Below are positions 47,292 through 60,727 of a stretch of 64,000 nucleotides of DNA, one piece after another. The stretch lies in assembly GCA_015501055.1 (NCBI GenBank), contig JADNYV010000205.1:1-64000 (forward strand), read 5' to 3'. A program made the position numbers and the translations under genes. Every line of letters begins with the position of its first letter. Positions within the stretch are counted from its first letter, which is position 1. Source of the DNA: Mucidula mucida. Taxonomy: Eukaryota; Basidiomycota; Agaricomycetes; Agaricales; Physalacriaceae. The notes beneath the pieces are model-generated. The model worked only from the letters and a program-made list of their open reading frames with translations. It made no database searches and was not told the DNA's origin.

Positions 47292-50200
47292 CAGAGGTGA
47301 TTAACGTAAAGTGGGGGACAGTGAGGGATCGAGAGCTGTAGATGGGACACAGACAATCTTATATGGTTCGAATGCTCGGAAGGGCAGCCACCGTCGAGCC
47401 TGCTTTAGTGCGTGCCATTTTGGATTGATTTGTACTTTTGTATGTCGAATTTTCACGGCCTATTCGCTTTCTTCGATCTGCCGAGCGAACCCAATCAGGA
47501 AGGACCCTTTCCATTGCCCTGGGTATGCAAGAACGCAGTCAGATCTCCTTCGTGTTCCGAATCTGGGTCAGTTTCATGCCTCCCGAGCGATCTTCTTGTC
47601 CACAATATGTGCGCAATTGTACGCCCGATTCCATCTAGGCCAAAGCGGCATACGTCCAGCTCAGCCTCAATCATTTTTGACTTGAGATGGCGCTCGGCAC
47701 GACGGCAGTTGCTCCTTCTACCTGAACGATGTCGGACACGCGCGCGTACCTGGAAGGGTGCTACAGTGATCGGTGACCTGTCAATACTTCCGTCCGTTGC
47801 CCATTTTAGGTCGATACACCCTCGCCCATTGCCGAGAATTTACTTCCGCTCGAACTCCGCGATACTGGATCTTGATCTTGTCTGATCACCGTCTCTTCTG
47901 CAGGACTGGGTTTCCTCCTGCTTTCCTCGATGCGTCATAGATGCCCAAGTGCTGTGTGGCGTGCATTCGCGCACACACTTCCCGCTCTCCAGAAGTCCCA
48001 ATTATTTCTTGACCGCCAAACAGGCTCCCTCGGATGCCATGGCATGTGCGATTGCAACACCAGTATAGCACAATGATACTGCAGCGTAGAACCGAGTGTT
48101 CGGCATAATCCGGGCAATTCAAGTATAAATGGCGGCTCAGCGTGGACAGATTAGATGTCGCAGAGTCTTGAATTTCATACTCATGGGATATCCTCGAACA
48201 GAGATGAATATTCAAGTGGAGTGAACCTGTCAAGCCTCGGCTTCCATGAGAATATGTTGATGGACATTGTGTGGCGCAACATGTCAGTGTTCCCGCTGAG
48301 TCAAGAAGTCCCTCCTTTCTGGGTATTCAGCGTTGAGATATTCCATGACAGGCAGGCCGAAATAGACAATCCCAGCTCTTGCACCGGCTGACAAATGTCC
48401 GAATCACGCGGTTTTTACCGAGAAGAAACATGAAATACCTCAATACTGCAGGAATGACGTCGGGTTTTCTCCGACACCGCTGGAATGCAATGTCGGTTAG
48501 ATTGTCATCATGCTTATTTTCGGCGCCATCAGCAGCCACACATGATAAAACAAGGCCGCACTGTCCGTCAGCTGTGCTTGTTTCCCTCAAAGATAGACAA
48601 TAAGCTCGGCCAAGTGTCCAAACCTATATTAGGTATGGAATGTTCACCATGAAAAATTCCTTGCTTTGTTGTACTCAAGATCGAATTGTACTCCTTCGGT
48701 CGTGAAACGCGCCCCCGATTCGTTTCTCCAATAGGAATATCGGCTCACGAAGTTAGTTCCATATGATACCCACAACGCACTTTCAAAGGATCACTCTGTC
48801 ATCAGAAATTCCTGCCTGGAAGCTTGGAGGCCTCTGCTGGCGGCCTTGCCCTGTGCGCCACAAAGTCGTAATTTGAATTGAACGCGTCGCCCAATAAAAC
48901 TCGAGGGAGGGAGAATGGCAAACACATACGGCTTGGGGACGCTCGCGCTCCCGGCGGCAGGCTAAAGTGTCAGGGTAATAATACCGTAGCGGGAACATTC
49001 CCCTTACACCGTGCGACTGGAGACAAACGGCCGAGTCGCAACTATTCCTGGACGTAGCTACATTGAAGTCGGCGCCAAAGGACGGGGCTGAGTATGCCAA
49101 GACTAAAGTCCTGTGAATATGATTTCGGCTATCGCCGCGACAGCAGATCTTCTTCGCCTTCCCACTACTAACGCGCTAAGGTTATAAATGGCCCAGAGTG
49201 ACCACGACGTGTGCTGGACGGCGTTTGTCGTCGCCCAATAATCAACCGGTATCGTTGAGTTTGAGAATGGAAGGCGGCTGGCATCGAGATCCCTCGACAA
49301 CGCTGCAAAAGAGCGCCTGGGCCTATAGGATATGACGCGTGACAGTGATTCGTACGATTAATTTATCTCCACGAGTCGAATTGCTGCTCGATATCAATCT
49401 TCCTACGCGTGGGACGCGAATAAGAGTGTTAATTTACGCTGGCAACGGGGAAACGCCATGACGCTCACGATCTGTTTGTTACATTTCGCCCAGGTTTTGC
49501 CCAAGCCGCATTTTCATCGTCTAACTCCCTTGACCATTAACGACGAGGGGAGCATGCGGAAACATCGACATGTTAAGTTATACTGATGCTTGACATGAGG
49601 CAGACTAAACACTTGCCTCGGTTGGAATGAATAAGGTAATCTGATGCCCCCAGAGGATGCGCCATTGTAGCCCCGAGAGCAGAGGAGCGGAGACCAGATG
49701 ATATCCCGCTCCGGCGCAATACTGCCGCGCGACCTAGGTGATGACTACTAGATAATCGCTGACGTCGATAGCAGGAACCACCAGACGTCCTTGAGGTGAA
49801 TAGAATCGCCTGAGCACGAACCACACTCAAGATGGAAAAAACGTGTGGGTACGGTGAAGGTCGCCGTTGACCGAATTCAGGAAACTGGGACCAGACGACG
49901 AGGTACGCCTGATGGGGGCGAGTTTCCGGGCACGACCGTATCTATTTGTGCTTCCGGGACAGTAAGTTTCTGCGGAACCCCACAAGGTAGAAGGCGGTCT
50001 ATTTCTCGTGCAGTGGGGAGGAGTGCAGAAGTAAAGGATAAACTGGTTGATTTGCAACGTTGGACTCTGGACTGGGATATTTTCGACTGAAACGCTGGTG
50101 AGAGGTGCACACTGAAAAGGCAGATGACTTGCTCAAACAAACTTGCTACTAGGCCCAAGGTATACAACCATATAGTACTAGACGGAGATCGATGGTGGCA

Positions 50201-51039
50201 TGACCTGAGAGGATTGTCGGTCAGGGTAGAGAAATTCAGACGGAGAAGAGCGGTAGCCAGCGAGATGACAGGTATCCGCCTCGTTATCGATTACTGTCTA
50301 CATGCAGTCGCGAGCGCAGTGCGCGTAGACCCTAATGAAGCTCGTGAACTGCCCCGCAAATCGAGCCTGAGGCTCATACACAGGTAAACGCCACGAACAT
50401 CCGTCAGTCACGATAAACGGCAGAACGGCGCATAGAACGGTAAGAAGGTCAGCAACTGAAGAAATGAACATGCACCTATCGAGTCGGCGCACGCATTATA
50501 GCGTTTCATATCTGCAGGCCACATCAAAGCATCAGAGAGATGGTAATATGCCCGAAGCAAGTCCAGCGTACCGGTAAAGTGGACGCGCAATATATCTGGT
50601 CCACTCTGGTGCCGTGTGAGGGAGCGTCGTCAGGGAGTCGGATAGAGTATCAGTATTGTTGTTTTGCGATGAGGTAGGATCACGACTAGACAGCGAGATG
50701 TTCAAGAGACACAGAGAAAGTAGATAGCAGATGGCCGGGTCAGTTTTCAGAGGTACCTTGTACTGATGTAGGGGATCAAGTAATAAGGAATCGTCTGCTG
50801 CGCATGTTCCATGGTGACGGTGTGTTCACAAAAAATGGGAAAAGGCAGGCGTGGGAATGTCGCTGCCGCTCGGCCGGGAACGTGATCGAGACTTGATTTT
50901 TTAAAGCTGACACTGACAACCGTGATGATTCCCTCCGCTATTCGGTGCTCGCCTCGCACGTCCATCCATTACTTCTTGCGGAAACATGCAGCACCTGTGG
51001 TGATTCCATCTATCCTGTCACCGTCTATTCCGTGGCAAT
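47292..51039. other. Gene-poor stretch
   Basis: No gene supported on either strand; open frames are short and without recognisable motifs. Confidence 0.4.
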
Positions 51040-51818
51040 ATGTATGATATCTACCTGGAGCCATACAAATGCACGCTAACAACTGACAAGTCAACTAACC
51101 GCCTCGGACTACCTTATGGACCGACATCCTCTGTCGCCGCACGTTGCGACACCTATATGCGACACGCTGTTCTTAAGAGTGAGCTCGAAGCTAAGTTCGG
51201 AAAGATCAAACGCCTGTGGCAAAATATTCCGAATCGTCCAAAAGAATTCATTGTCACTTTCGAAGAGCGACTGTCCGCCGACTCTATGTATGATGTGCTT
51301 CTCGCGGGGGTACGTGTCAGACCTCTGCACTATGTCTCCGACGAGGGTGGTACAAACAGAACAAAGTATCGGCGGGAGGAAATGGAGTCGCGCCCTTATA
51401 GTCGACATCTCATAATCCTGAATGTACCTGTGCGATACGGTGCCACTGTGGAAATGCTGCTCAATATCTTCCACGACATTAAATTTCAGCCCTGTGAGGT
51501 TGCAGCACGTACGTCGCTTCAATCACACATGAATTTATCTGGCTTATGCCCTCCTCCAGCTCTACCGCGTGGGTTTCCCTATCGCTACGCCATCGCAACA
51601 TTTCAAACCGAAGAGGCTGCAACGGAGGCTATTGAATGGAGCTGGATTGGGGATGGACCGACACTGTTTGGTTTCAGACTGTACCTCAACTACGCCAAAG
51701 AGAGGGAACTGGACATAGATGCGCCTTGTACGTTGCTTGTATACTATTGTATATGTCTGTTCATGACTTACTAGGGATACATGCACTGACATCTCCAATG
51801 TCAAGTCGGATAGCGTGA
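51040..51818 (+). CDS. RRM-like protein
   Basis: A 51,040-51,727 exon encodes two regions with RRM-like strand patterns: residues about 60-110 (KEFIVTFEERLSADSMYDVL, then GVRVRPLHYV) and 125-225 (RHLIILNVPVRYGATVEMLL, then YRYAIATFQTEEAATEAIEW and LFGFRLYLNYAKERE). The second matches RRM topology: RNP2-like LIILNVP and RNP1-like YAIATF. A GTACGT donor follows DIDAP, and either of two acceptors ends the protein by about 51,818. It probably binds RNA, but no specific family is recognised and the N-terminal start is uncertain. Confidence 0.55.
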
Positions 51819-52025
51819 TCGCTTTCTCAATAGATAGAGCACCTCACACTTGTAGATTTCCATCACTCATATGACACAGGTTGCTTGATAGGGTCGAAGG
51901 GTTTGCCCTTTACGCTCATCAAACGCTCATCTTCCCGTATAACCGCAAACCGCTGTGTCATCGCACTGCCTCGCGAGGCGTATATTACAACCTGTGCAAT
52001 CCCTCCACCATCCAGCGGGCTTCAC

Positions 52026-53298
52026 ATGAAGAAACGAACACTGCTCCAACATATCTTCGACCAATGGACAACCGTGCCGCCTGTGACCAAGGAAGACCTA
52101 GACGGCAAGACGGTCGTCGTGGTAGGCGCCAATACAGGCATCGGCTTCGAAACCTGCAAGCATTTTGCTTTCATGAATCCGGCGAGAATCATCATGGTCT
52201 GCCGGAGCGAAGAGCGCGGCACTGCTGCTACTAAAAGTATTTCCGCCTCTTCTTTCTCGACGGAACGCTGACGACGCCTGCATGAAGGATTGATCGCAGA
52301 AACGAGCTACGAGCACGCGGAGCTCTGGATTGCGGACCTCGCCAAGTTTGCTTCTGTATCCGCATTTGCAGACAAGTTCGATAAGGAGGTTGGGAGACTC
52401 GATATTCTGATACTCAATGCCGGCATACTGGGACTGCAATACTCGACGACGGAGGATGAGTGGGAAACTGCGTTTGTTTTCGGAAGCTTCTATATTTCTT
52501 GTGACTTACCCAAGTCGTAGGCTCCAAGTCAACTGCATGGCTTCTCCGCTGTTGGCGTTAAGACTTCTGCCGCATATGATGAGGACCGCCAAGGAATATG
52601 CTTCCAAACCTCGCATCGTTATCCTCTCTAGTGATATCCACCATCGCGCTCAGGTGGGTGAGACCGAGGTAAACAGCGAACACCTTTTGGAACTGCTGTC
52701 AAGCGAGGAGTACTGCTCGGAGTACGTACTGCAGCACGATGCGTTTTGATGACGATTTTTATTCAGATGGCAGCAAAATGGGCATTTTACGCTATGGGCT
52801 CACGAAAGGTATGTTTTGCGGGGGCATCATGTGTCAAATTTTTGATTGTGCCCCAGCTCTTAACGTGTTGTTCATGAAGGCGCTTCAGGAGCGTCTTTCT
52901 CTCGTGTCCCCTCCCATAGTAGTCAACGCCGTAACCCCTGGACTGTGCTATTCCGAACTCGGTCGCGACGCTCCGAAGGGTCTTGTCGGCCTCGTATCTG
53001 CCCTCTACTTCCGCCTGATGGCCTTCACCGCCGAGCAAGGTTCCAGGCAAGTACTGTATGCGGCCTTATACAAAGACGAAGAGATGCGCGGCGCATATGT
53101 CGCATATCACCAGATCAGGGAGCCTAGTGATTTCATCCTCAGTGAGGATGGTCGGCGCCTCAAGCAGGTGTACTGGGTACGTGTCTTTCGACCTTTGGTA
53201 TGATCTGGTTGACATCGGTGTAGGACGACCTGGTTCATGTTTTGTCGAAGGTGGATGAAAAGATTCCGGCGATTATGAAGGTTTTGGCGCGTATTTAA
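52026..53298 (+). CDS. Short-chain dehydrogenase/reductase
   Basis: Six exons (52026-52236, 52288-52471, 52521-52721, 52774-52808, 52857-53176, 53224-53298) give 341 residues in phase. The start MKKRTLLQHIFDQW lies directly before the nucleotide-binding strand. The Rossmann motif is VVVVGANTGIGFET; the NAG motif is ILNAGIL; the catalytic serine is in VILSSDIHH; the YxxxK pair is YGLTK; VNAVTPGLCYSELGRD follows as in classical SDRs. It is similar in layout to fungal retinol-dehydrogenase/WWOX-like members, NAD(P)-dependent. The substrate cannot be told from sequence. All motifs are intact. Confidence 0.92.
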
Positions 53299-53961
53299 GT
53301 CATTGTATCGGATGACTGAATCGTAAATACAGAAGCTGGAGAATTTTTGACATCTTCAGAATGCCCGTCGAAGTTCAAGGGGCCACTGAGAGAATGGCCT
53401 GCTACAAAAAGATTGAATGTACGCCTGCATTGCAAAAAGTAGAATAGTCCGCGTCGACACATTTGTGGCGCTGATGGGCTTGATCATCCTGCAGCGTCTC
53501 AGAAAACCTTGCTAAGCAAGGGTACGATGGACGATAAGCAGTACAGAACATGGTAATACTTCTTGATGTATGAACATGGCCACGTCGAGAGGCTCAAGGT
53601 ACTTCTATCCCTGGAAGCTGATCGTGCTCGGCGAGACAGACATGGTTAGTCATAGTGGACGTAGACATACAAGAAACTCCTCGATGTCGAGGAGGACGAC
53701 TAGGGATGAGCTTGGGTACTTAATCGCAATTGGATATCGCAGCGAAATGGTTGTAACAAATAACCCTAAACACAGATCAAGCGATCGAACAAACCTTCGG
53801 CACTTCTACAAACTTCCTTCCTCGTCCACACATTTTGGTGCGTCCTGGAGCCATCGTACTGGCTGTCCAACGGTGAGGGCTTTTGTTTACTTCATCCCTT
53901 TCTGGTTCCCTCCATTGATCCCGTTCAAGCACCAAATTTCCTTGCTCCTTTCTCTCTGGTA
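53299..53961. other. Intergenic region
   Basis: No gene recognised; contains the 5' region of the MYND gene. Confidence 0.45.
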
Positions 53962-55819
53962 ATGTCCTACGATGAACCAAGGAGGAATCGTGGGAATCAA
54001 GGTCAGCAGTTGCCAGTCGCAAGGGTGTTCATTTCTTACATGAGGCTACAGCACACTGCCATGTCATCGACGGAAGACGCCTTATCATCGATCACGTTGC
54101 TGGCTGAGGCGGTCAAGTTGAAACCGGCGGCATTCCCGCATTTGGCAGAAGTAGCCTCATTCTGGCTTGCTCGCCGAACAGCAGGCAAGATCCTGGTCCC
54201 CGACGATACAAGTCTGCTTGACTTTCACGGGGCATGCTTGGACGCCCTCGCGACGTATGCAGCGATGCAGTCCACACGAGCCCCCGGCATTCTGCAGAAT
54301 CTCTCAAATCTGCTGCCCACACTCATAGAATACGCATCGCAGCTCTTGAGCGAATTCTCCGAAAACATGGACGAGCTGACTATGCCGCAATATATCCCGC
54401 CATTCTTTGATTCCCTTGCCTTCATACTCAATCGTCTATCCGAACTCGATTGCGGGGAAACGATGTATACGCGCTTCATGACACCTGCTTTATTTCCTTT
54501 GGCCTTTAAAGCATGGATCAAAGTCTTCGCACATCTAGAATTTTACGGCAATGCGCCTGAGAGCATCTACAGACTTTTGCTTCCCAGGTTTGAAGCTCGT
54601 GGAGTAGAGTCTGGAGAGGCTACCGCGCCCGTCCTCTCGGCTATTCCGTTCCCCGTGGTTGTCAAGTGTATTCACAATATAACACCTGTCCTGCGCGACA
54701 CCGGGCTCAGCTCCGATAGTCTTGCCCCACCGCTCATGTTCTTGACTGCGACGTCGATATCTGCGACCCCATTTCGCTGTATACTACTCCGCCATGGAGC
54801 TTTGGCATCGGTACTCGTTCTTCTTCGGAGGCTCATTCGGAACCGCAGTTTCATCAACAAGGAACAGCAGTTCGTACCGTCGTGCATCACCTTCCTCCAG
54901 TTTGGTGTCTCCGAGTCGGAGCGCTGGTTGTACGACCTCTTGCGCATGGGCTTCTTGGAGGTACTCATTCGATGCCATGACCCCGAGAATAGTGACGCCA
55001 ACGTCACTGGCATCGTGAGCGAGATGATAAACACGGTGACGGTGCATTGCACGAACCCGGATGTCTTTCGCCGCGTGCAGCGTACTCTACCTACTATTGA
55101 TGTCAACATGACAGACATGCCTCTTGCGATACGACGTTCATGGAGCAGTCTGGAGGACACAATCACGAAGCTGGCACCGTTCATGGCCTTGGGTGCTTGG
55201 CGCCAATTTCGTGTCTGTTCGAATTCGCAGGTCAGTCTCTATATAACCTCCGAACAACCGCATGTGATTGAATCGCGTCAACAGTGCCAAAAGGGGAGCT
55301 GTCAGTACTGCTGTACTCGCTGCCTACAGGACTTTTACTGCTCTACCCGCTGCCAAAAGGCGGATTTCGCTCGTCATCGTCGGGTATGCCTGGAAATAGC
55401 CGAGTTACATCGCAGTGAGGTTTTTTCGCTTGTGATTCAAATGACATGGTTCTAATGCATATGCAGTGGGTGCGCGTATTCCAATCAACGAGGACCAGAG
55501 CTGGCGAGACGGATATTATGATCATCTCGTGCGTTATCTGGTATTTCACGAGAGCGAAGAGAGCAGAAAGATGCGGGAAATGAGGGCGTCGTACGCGCGC
55601 TTGTACTCTTTGCCCCTGCGCGAAGTCGGGATTACGCTGGACCTTGCTTCTCCTTCTCGACATGCTACGGCTTTCCGAGTGACTGAAGAGATAGCAGGTA
55701 GGCCCGTGAGCGGTATCTCGCCCCGGGGATTGTGCATGGTGGTGAACGTGCCCTTCCCGAGTAGACGGTCTGCTGGTCAGAGTGTAATGGTTGTTAGTGA
55801 AACCAGGTATAATATTTAG
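53962..55819 (+). CDS. MYND zinc-finger protein
   Basis: Exons 53962-55230, 55285-55414 and 55467-55819 give 583 residues (550 if the in-frame ATG at 54061, MSSTEDALSS, is the start). The N-terminal 420 residues are helical, as in the large agaricomycete MYND family. After the first intron the finger reads CQYCCTRCLQDFYCSTRCQK, then ADFARHRRVC, matching the C-x2-C, YCS-x2-C-Q, H-x3-C pattern; the first Cys pair is supplied by VCSNSQ spliced to CQKGSC. The C-terminal exon carries the usual hydrophobic domain (YYDHLVRYLVFHESEE). MYND fingers bind Pro-rich peptides; no methyltransferase SET domain is present. Confidence 0.88.
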
Positions 55820-56581
55820 CAATAGCGTTCAATATAAGTAGAGTGTTATCTCGTTTGGTATTCATTCTACGAGAATTTCCCCCGCAGTTGACTATTTCGA
55901 TGACCAGAGATATTCGTTTCCGGGGATACGTTCGGTTGTTAGGCGCTGATGCATGCCTACGGCGTCGCGGTATACTTCTCTCAAGCTTACATTGCCCACC
56001 TGCGCTCAGTCGAACTCCGTCGCCCCTTCCCTCTCGTCTTTCTCCCTTCGTCACCACGCGTGCTAGATGGGAAGTCGTTGGCAAAGATGGACCTCATGTG
56101 CCGTTATTTGTGCATGGGTCCAGTAGCTCTATGCATCGTCAGAATCAAGCCTAAGGAGGAAGCGATGCGAATTCATCTATTCGAGCATAGGTCTTTCGGG
56201 TGGGATAGAGGGACGCATGGGAAAATTGATTGTTGTTGTCGATAAAGGCGAAGGTGAAGGTGTCTAAAAGGGATTATTATCCCAGCTTGGCCTCGGAACG
56301 GTCTTGTCTTTCTGTATTTATTGTATTATCTTTAGTCCTAGCGTCTCAGTGTATGGAGTAATCTAAATTCGTCTCAAAAGCAAGATAGATCTTCTCTAAG
56401 CATAGTCACATGACCCGCAGCAAACACGAACAAAGGAGCTGTTTCAAGGTCACTCTTGCATTCCACCAATACCTTGCCAAGCTCCTTTTTCGTACGTACT
56501 TACGTATGTCTGTCAACATCACTCAGAGGCTCCGCAGACGCTCATATATTTCCATAGATCAGAAGCTGGGACTATCTTGCA
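55820..56581. other. Intergenic region
   Basis: No gene recognised. Confidence 0.45.
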
Positions 56582-58253
56582 ATGCTGAATCTACAAACGG
56601 ACGGCGCGACGCTAATCAATGATTCTACGTGTATATCCGGTTCAGAGGTACTCCGGCAAAGTACGCAGCTCGATATCAACTCTCTTCCCCTTGAGATTCT
56701 CCTGGCTATCTTCGCTTCACTGTGTACAGATAGATACATCGCAGGATACCATCACTCGGTGCACGTCGAGCGATGTAGCCGCATGTCTCTCATGTGTACA
56801 TGCCGCTTATGGTACAATATTGTAATGGACGCGCCTGAGCTATGGTGTGACTTGCAGCTCTGTCTTCCTATCCCACCCACGCCCGAATTCCTGCTACGGC
56901 TACGAAATATTTTGGAGCGTTCAAAGGACCGGCCAATGTCCATTGAGCTATCTCAATCTATGACGGGGGAAGCAGCTGCCAGGCGGTTAGCTGAAGGTTC
57001 AGTCAACGGTACACGTCCCCAATTGTTCCCAGATCTACTCTCAACGTCTGATCGATGGGTGTCATTGACTGCAGGCGCAGGTCTGATGGTGGGATCCCTG
57101 CTCGCCCCCCTCGAGCACAGTATTCCTCGACTTCGAGATCTTATCATCCGCGGAAAACTTTTCCCTGTCAGCAACCACACCCTTCGCATGTTTGACAGCG
57201 CTCCTTCTCTCCGGCGTCTCGTTCTCCAGCCCGTTGCGTACAACATCCCTTTCGATCATCTCTGGCCTCGGCTTACAGAGTTCGAGGGAAGATTCGATGA
57301 CACCAGTGATCTGGAAGCGTTTGTCCAGATACTGAGGACGACACCCGCTCTCAGGCTTTCCGTCAGTAGCATGCCTACGGCGCACATCACCCCCCCTGAC
57401 CCAGTCATTCTCCACATGTTGAGTAATCTGTCAGAACTTCTTCCTACTTCATCTTCTGTTTCTTTCCTGCAGGAATGTCACCCCAAGCATACATAGTACC
57501 CCACCGCGAAGCGTACACATGCAGCTTGACTCGACCGTAGTTGTCTATCCCCCCAGTATGAACGCCAGCCTCTAGCGGCATCCCTCTAGCCGCATGAAGC
57601 GAAACCCATTACCCACCAAAGCGCAAGCGTACATTCACAAGTTGACTGAACCCGCCGTGCTCAAGCACTTGACCGTTACAATCCCGAAGGAGGACAAAAC
57701 CTCTTTCTTCCGACGCATCGTGCTCTTCCTCCGACAATCGCGCTGTGTCCTCTCAACACTAGAGATCAGCCAGTGGAATTTACGTGACGGTGCACAAGTC
57801 CACATCCTCCTTCCATTCCTCGCCAACCTATGCAGCGCAGTAGAATGTTTGGATCTGCATTTCTGTCACTACGACGCGATACACGTCAGCAACCTCATGC
57901 AACACGCTCTAGGTTTCCTGACGGATCCAGATCCAAGTTCGCGGCGTTGGCTGCTCTTGAGGAGTCTTGTTATTCGCATCCAGTTCAAGTTATCCGGTCT
58001 GTCTGCACCAGCTCCAAGTTGTCTCACTTTGGATGCCATTCGCACTATTCGGTCCATGATTGAAGCGCCATATCGCCTCAGTACTTTGAAAACAATTGAC
58101 TTGGAGATCAATTTCCTCTACGTTCAGCCATGCCATCGCGAGAGACTCTCGTTGATGAAAAGGATTGTGCGGCTCTTTCGGCACTCCTTGTCGACCACGG
58201 ATCCACATTACACATCAAATATAACGGGATGTACGCGACTGTTTCCCTCTTAG
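56582..58253 (+). CDS. F-box/LRR-type protein
   Basis: The first part (56,582 onward) has the F-box INSLPLEILLAIFASLC, then LMCTCRLWYNIVMDAPELWC, a classic basidiomycete F-box, followed by LRR-like blocks (APSLRRLVLQPVAY, WPRLTEFEGRF). An intron with GTAATC donor and CCTGCAG acceptor lies at about 57,422-57,471. The second part (57,594-58,253) continues with LTEPAVLKHLTVTIP and CSAVECLDLHFC. An in-frame TAG near 57,575 lies between them, so another short intron or an indel must be assumed to keep a single gene. It probably acts as an SCF substrate adaptor; the target is unknown. Confidence 0.7.
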
Positions 58254-59057
58254 ATCATACGTGTATTGAAATACTAGATCCATAGGTCGGCTGAAGAGAT
58301 TCTAGGGTAAACTTCTCGTAAAACGGAATCGAAATCAGCGCGTTCTCGACCTGAGCGATAAAACGTGTATGTAGCAGTATTTCAATTTTGAATAGTACGC
58401 GACGTGTCGTAGCACTCAGGGCAGGAGCTTAGCGGCTATTCACGCGTTGTTCAACAACCCTTTTTTCATTGACTCATTATAGCTTCACACTTTAATCCGA
58501 CCGAATGCTCTTGCTTGTGCCAGGTGTCTCTGCGCGCGAACGTATAAAGGGGTCGGAAGTAGGGCGTACTTATTCTCGATATGATACGACCACTCCTCGT
58601 GAGCAAGGCGGAGCAGACAAGACTCATTGAGCCCAAATGCTAGCACCTTGGCAGCGGCGATCCGCCCTCGTTCATCTCGCTCGTTGAAGTGGAGTTCCTG
58701 GTGTCGCATGTGGCGAAACACGTTTGGGCTCATAAGCGATTTCCACCAAATGGGCCAAGGACTGGTGACGGCTTTGACCTACTCAGCAAGCTTGGCCTCC
58801 TTGTTCAAATGTATGGTGGGCCAGAGGCCAGTAATATGATTGACGACCAGTCCGAGCTGGTTATGCGTCTGCACCGATGTCAGTGACGGCCCGAATCCCA
58901 ACGGCGGCGGCGACATGACTGGAGAGATGGCGTACAGTAAGCTGCGTATGATAGTCGAATAGACAAGGTTGAGCTTTGTATGTTGTTTCGAAACATTCGC
59001 ATCAAGAGAGATACGCGAGCCGGTCATGGTAAACAGACATTGAAGTACTATCATTCT
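58254..59057. other. Intergenic region
   Basis: No gene supported. A minus-strand frame at 58,485-58,733 (ERDERGRIAAAKVLAFGLNE) has no recognisable family. Confidence 0.4.
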
Positions 59058-60171
59058 TTAGTGAACTTGTTCTCTACTTCGATTGTACCTGTGCATGTTC
59101 GTGAACTTGTACGGCTTATCAACACTATAATCCAAGACATTTTTCCACTCCAACCCACGAAGTGTCTCCTCTATACCAATCAGACCCGTCACCCCAAGCT
59201 CCTCTTTCGTAACCTCCACAAAACCAGGCTTCGCAAAGCTGGATGAGCTCTTCTCCGGGTCAGAGTACTCCCCGAATTGAACCATCATCAAACCGATTTC
59301 GCGCCCAAGCCCAGGACCAGCGTGGAATGTATCCAGGTAGTCATTGAAGCTGATTTCCTCCACCTCCGCCTTCCTCCCCACGATCTCGCCCCATGTGGCC
59401 AGCAGCTTGTCAACGCGCCAGACAGACTCGTTGGCGAGAACGTACTTCGAGGGAAGGCAGAGGTCTGGGCGCTCCAGGATCTTGGCCACAAAAATACCCG
59501 TATTGTTCTCGACGTCGCCCGTCAGTGGCATATATGTCGTCGGAGGAAGTGGTTGCCTCCATGCATACGTCCCATCCTTACGCTGACACGGAGGATTGAA
59601 CGTGGCGAGGTTGCTGACATAGAACGCCAGTAGTAAGAACGTGGTTTTCTTCGCGAGCTCGGGGAGGGAGATAATGTATTCGTCGACAGTGACTTTGGAG
59701 TGGAAGTGAGGGGTTTTCGTGCCATTCAAGTCGTGTTTATGGAGCGGGTAGCATGGAGAGTCGACCAGATGTAGTGCTGAACGCTGGGCGTCGCCAAGAC
59801 GGCGTCGGCCAGGATCTTCCCCTGGGCGATTCGGTGATGAGTGACTTCTGGGAGTCATACGGCTTGAAGTTGATGAAAATCGTCGTGCCGAAAACTGCGT
59901 ATGCACCCTAGAGGAGAGCTAATCAGTGTACTATACAATACATGTCACAGAATTGGGCGCCTACGTCGACGGCCTCGAGCACGCTATTGTAGTCATTGAG
60001 ATCAGCACCGACAACGTCCACCCCTTTAGCGATCAACGCTTTCGCCGCCTCTCCGCCTGGATTCCTAGTGACTCCGCGAAGCCTATAAGAAGGATTTTCC
60101 AAGAGTTTCGTGACGACACCTCCGCCCTGGAGTCCGGTGGCGCCAAAGACCACGACAAGCTTTCGATCCAT
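59058..60171 (-). CDS. NmrA-like NAD(P)-binding protein (frame broken)
   Basis: Exon 1 starts MDRKLVVVFGATGLQGGGVV, the NmrA/atypical-SDR GxxGxxG motif, and ends DYNSVLEAVD. A GT-AG intron follows, and then GAYAVFGTTIFINFKPY. The body continues in two other frames: AQGKILADAVLATPSVQHYI, then HFHSKVTVDEYIISLPELAK and the long C-terminal part (MPLTGDVENNTGIFVAKIL, YSVDKPYKFTNM). Two one-base shifts are needed, near 59,865 and 59,745. NmrA-like proteins sense redox cofactors or act as reductases. Either a recent pseudogene or a region with sequencing indels. Confidence 0.75.
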
Positions 60172-60678
60172 TCGGCTGGTAGCGTAGATGAGTATGCAAT
60201 GAATTGAGAGAGCTATGCACTCGAATTCGCCTCTTTATAATTCGAGAGCATTGATCGGGCAACTTCGGTCTTGGTCATCTGCTTTGCATTGTACTCGGGC
60301 AGTATCCAGTAATGCTCGGGCACAGATTGGATGCGCCATACGCGTAGTGTACAGTCAAACTTCGAAAGCAATAGAAATGCCGGCGCCTCTGTCGAAAACT
60401 AGGGAAAGAAGAATCAACGCGAAGTCAGCGCATCGGGCACAACATCACGAGCCAGAAAGTTTAGTCAGTCAGAGGAGGCATAAGACTGAGTATGTATGCC
60501 CGACGTCCCTGAGCGAATTACCATGCAGTGGTGTTCTAGTCCTCGATGAAAGCTCTTATATAGTCCTCGTTCAATCCTGGGAAGAACAAGAAACGACCGG
60601 AATATCCTCGTCAATGGAAATCAAGCACCTGACATTCAAGCGCGGATACGCGAGGACGAACGTTCACTAGCAGCGTCA
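60172..60678. other. Last unique sequence before telomeric tract
   Basis: Upstream of the NmrA-like gene. A 151-residue plus-strand frame (60,215-60,670) has no recognisable domain and is probably fortuitous. Confidence 0.4.
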
Positions 60679-60727
60679 GAGGGTCAGGGTTAGGGGGGTT
60701 AGGGTTAGGGGGGGGTTAGGGTTAGGG
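60679..60727 (+). repeat. Internal telomeric repeat tract
   Basis: GGTCAGGGTTAGGGGGG and several TTAGGG units with G-run variants (TTAGGGGGG, TTAGGGGGGGG), running G-rich toward the right. It lies exactly between unique sequence and the 3' end of the retroelement. Confidence 0.9.

Noticed and set aside
47340..47380. Possible tRNA B box (GGTTCGAATGC)
   Set aside because: No A box or cloverleaf could be folded around it.
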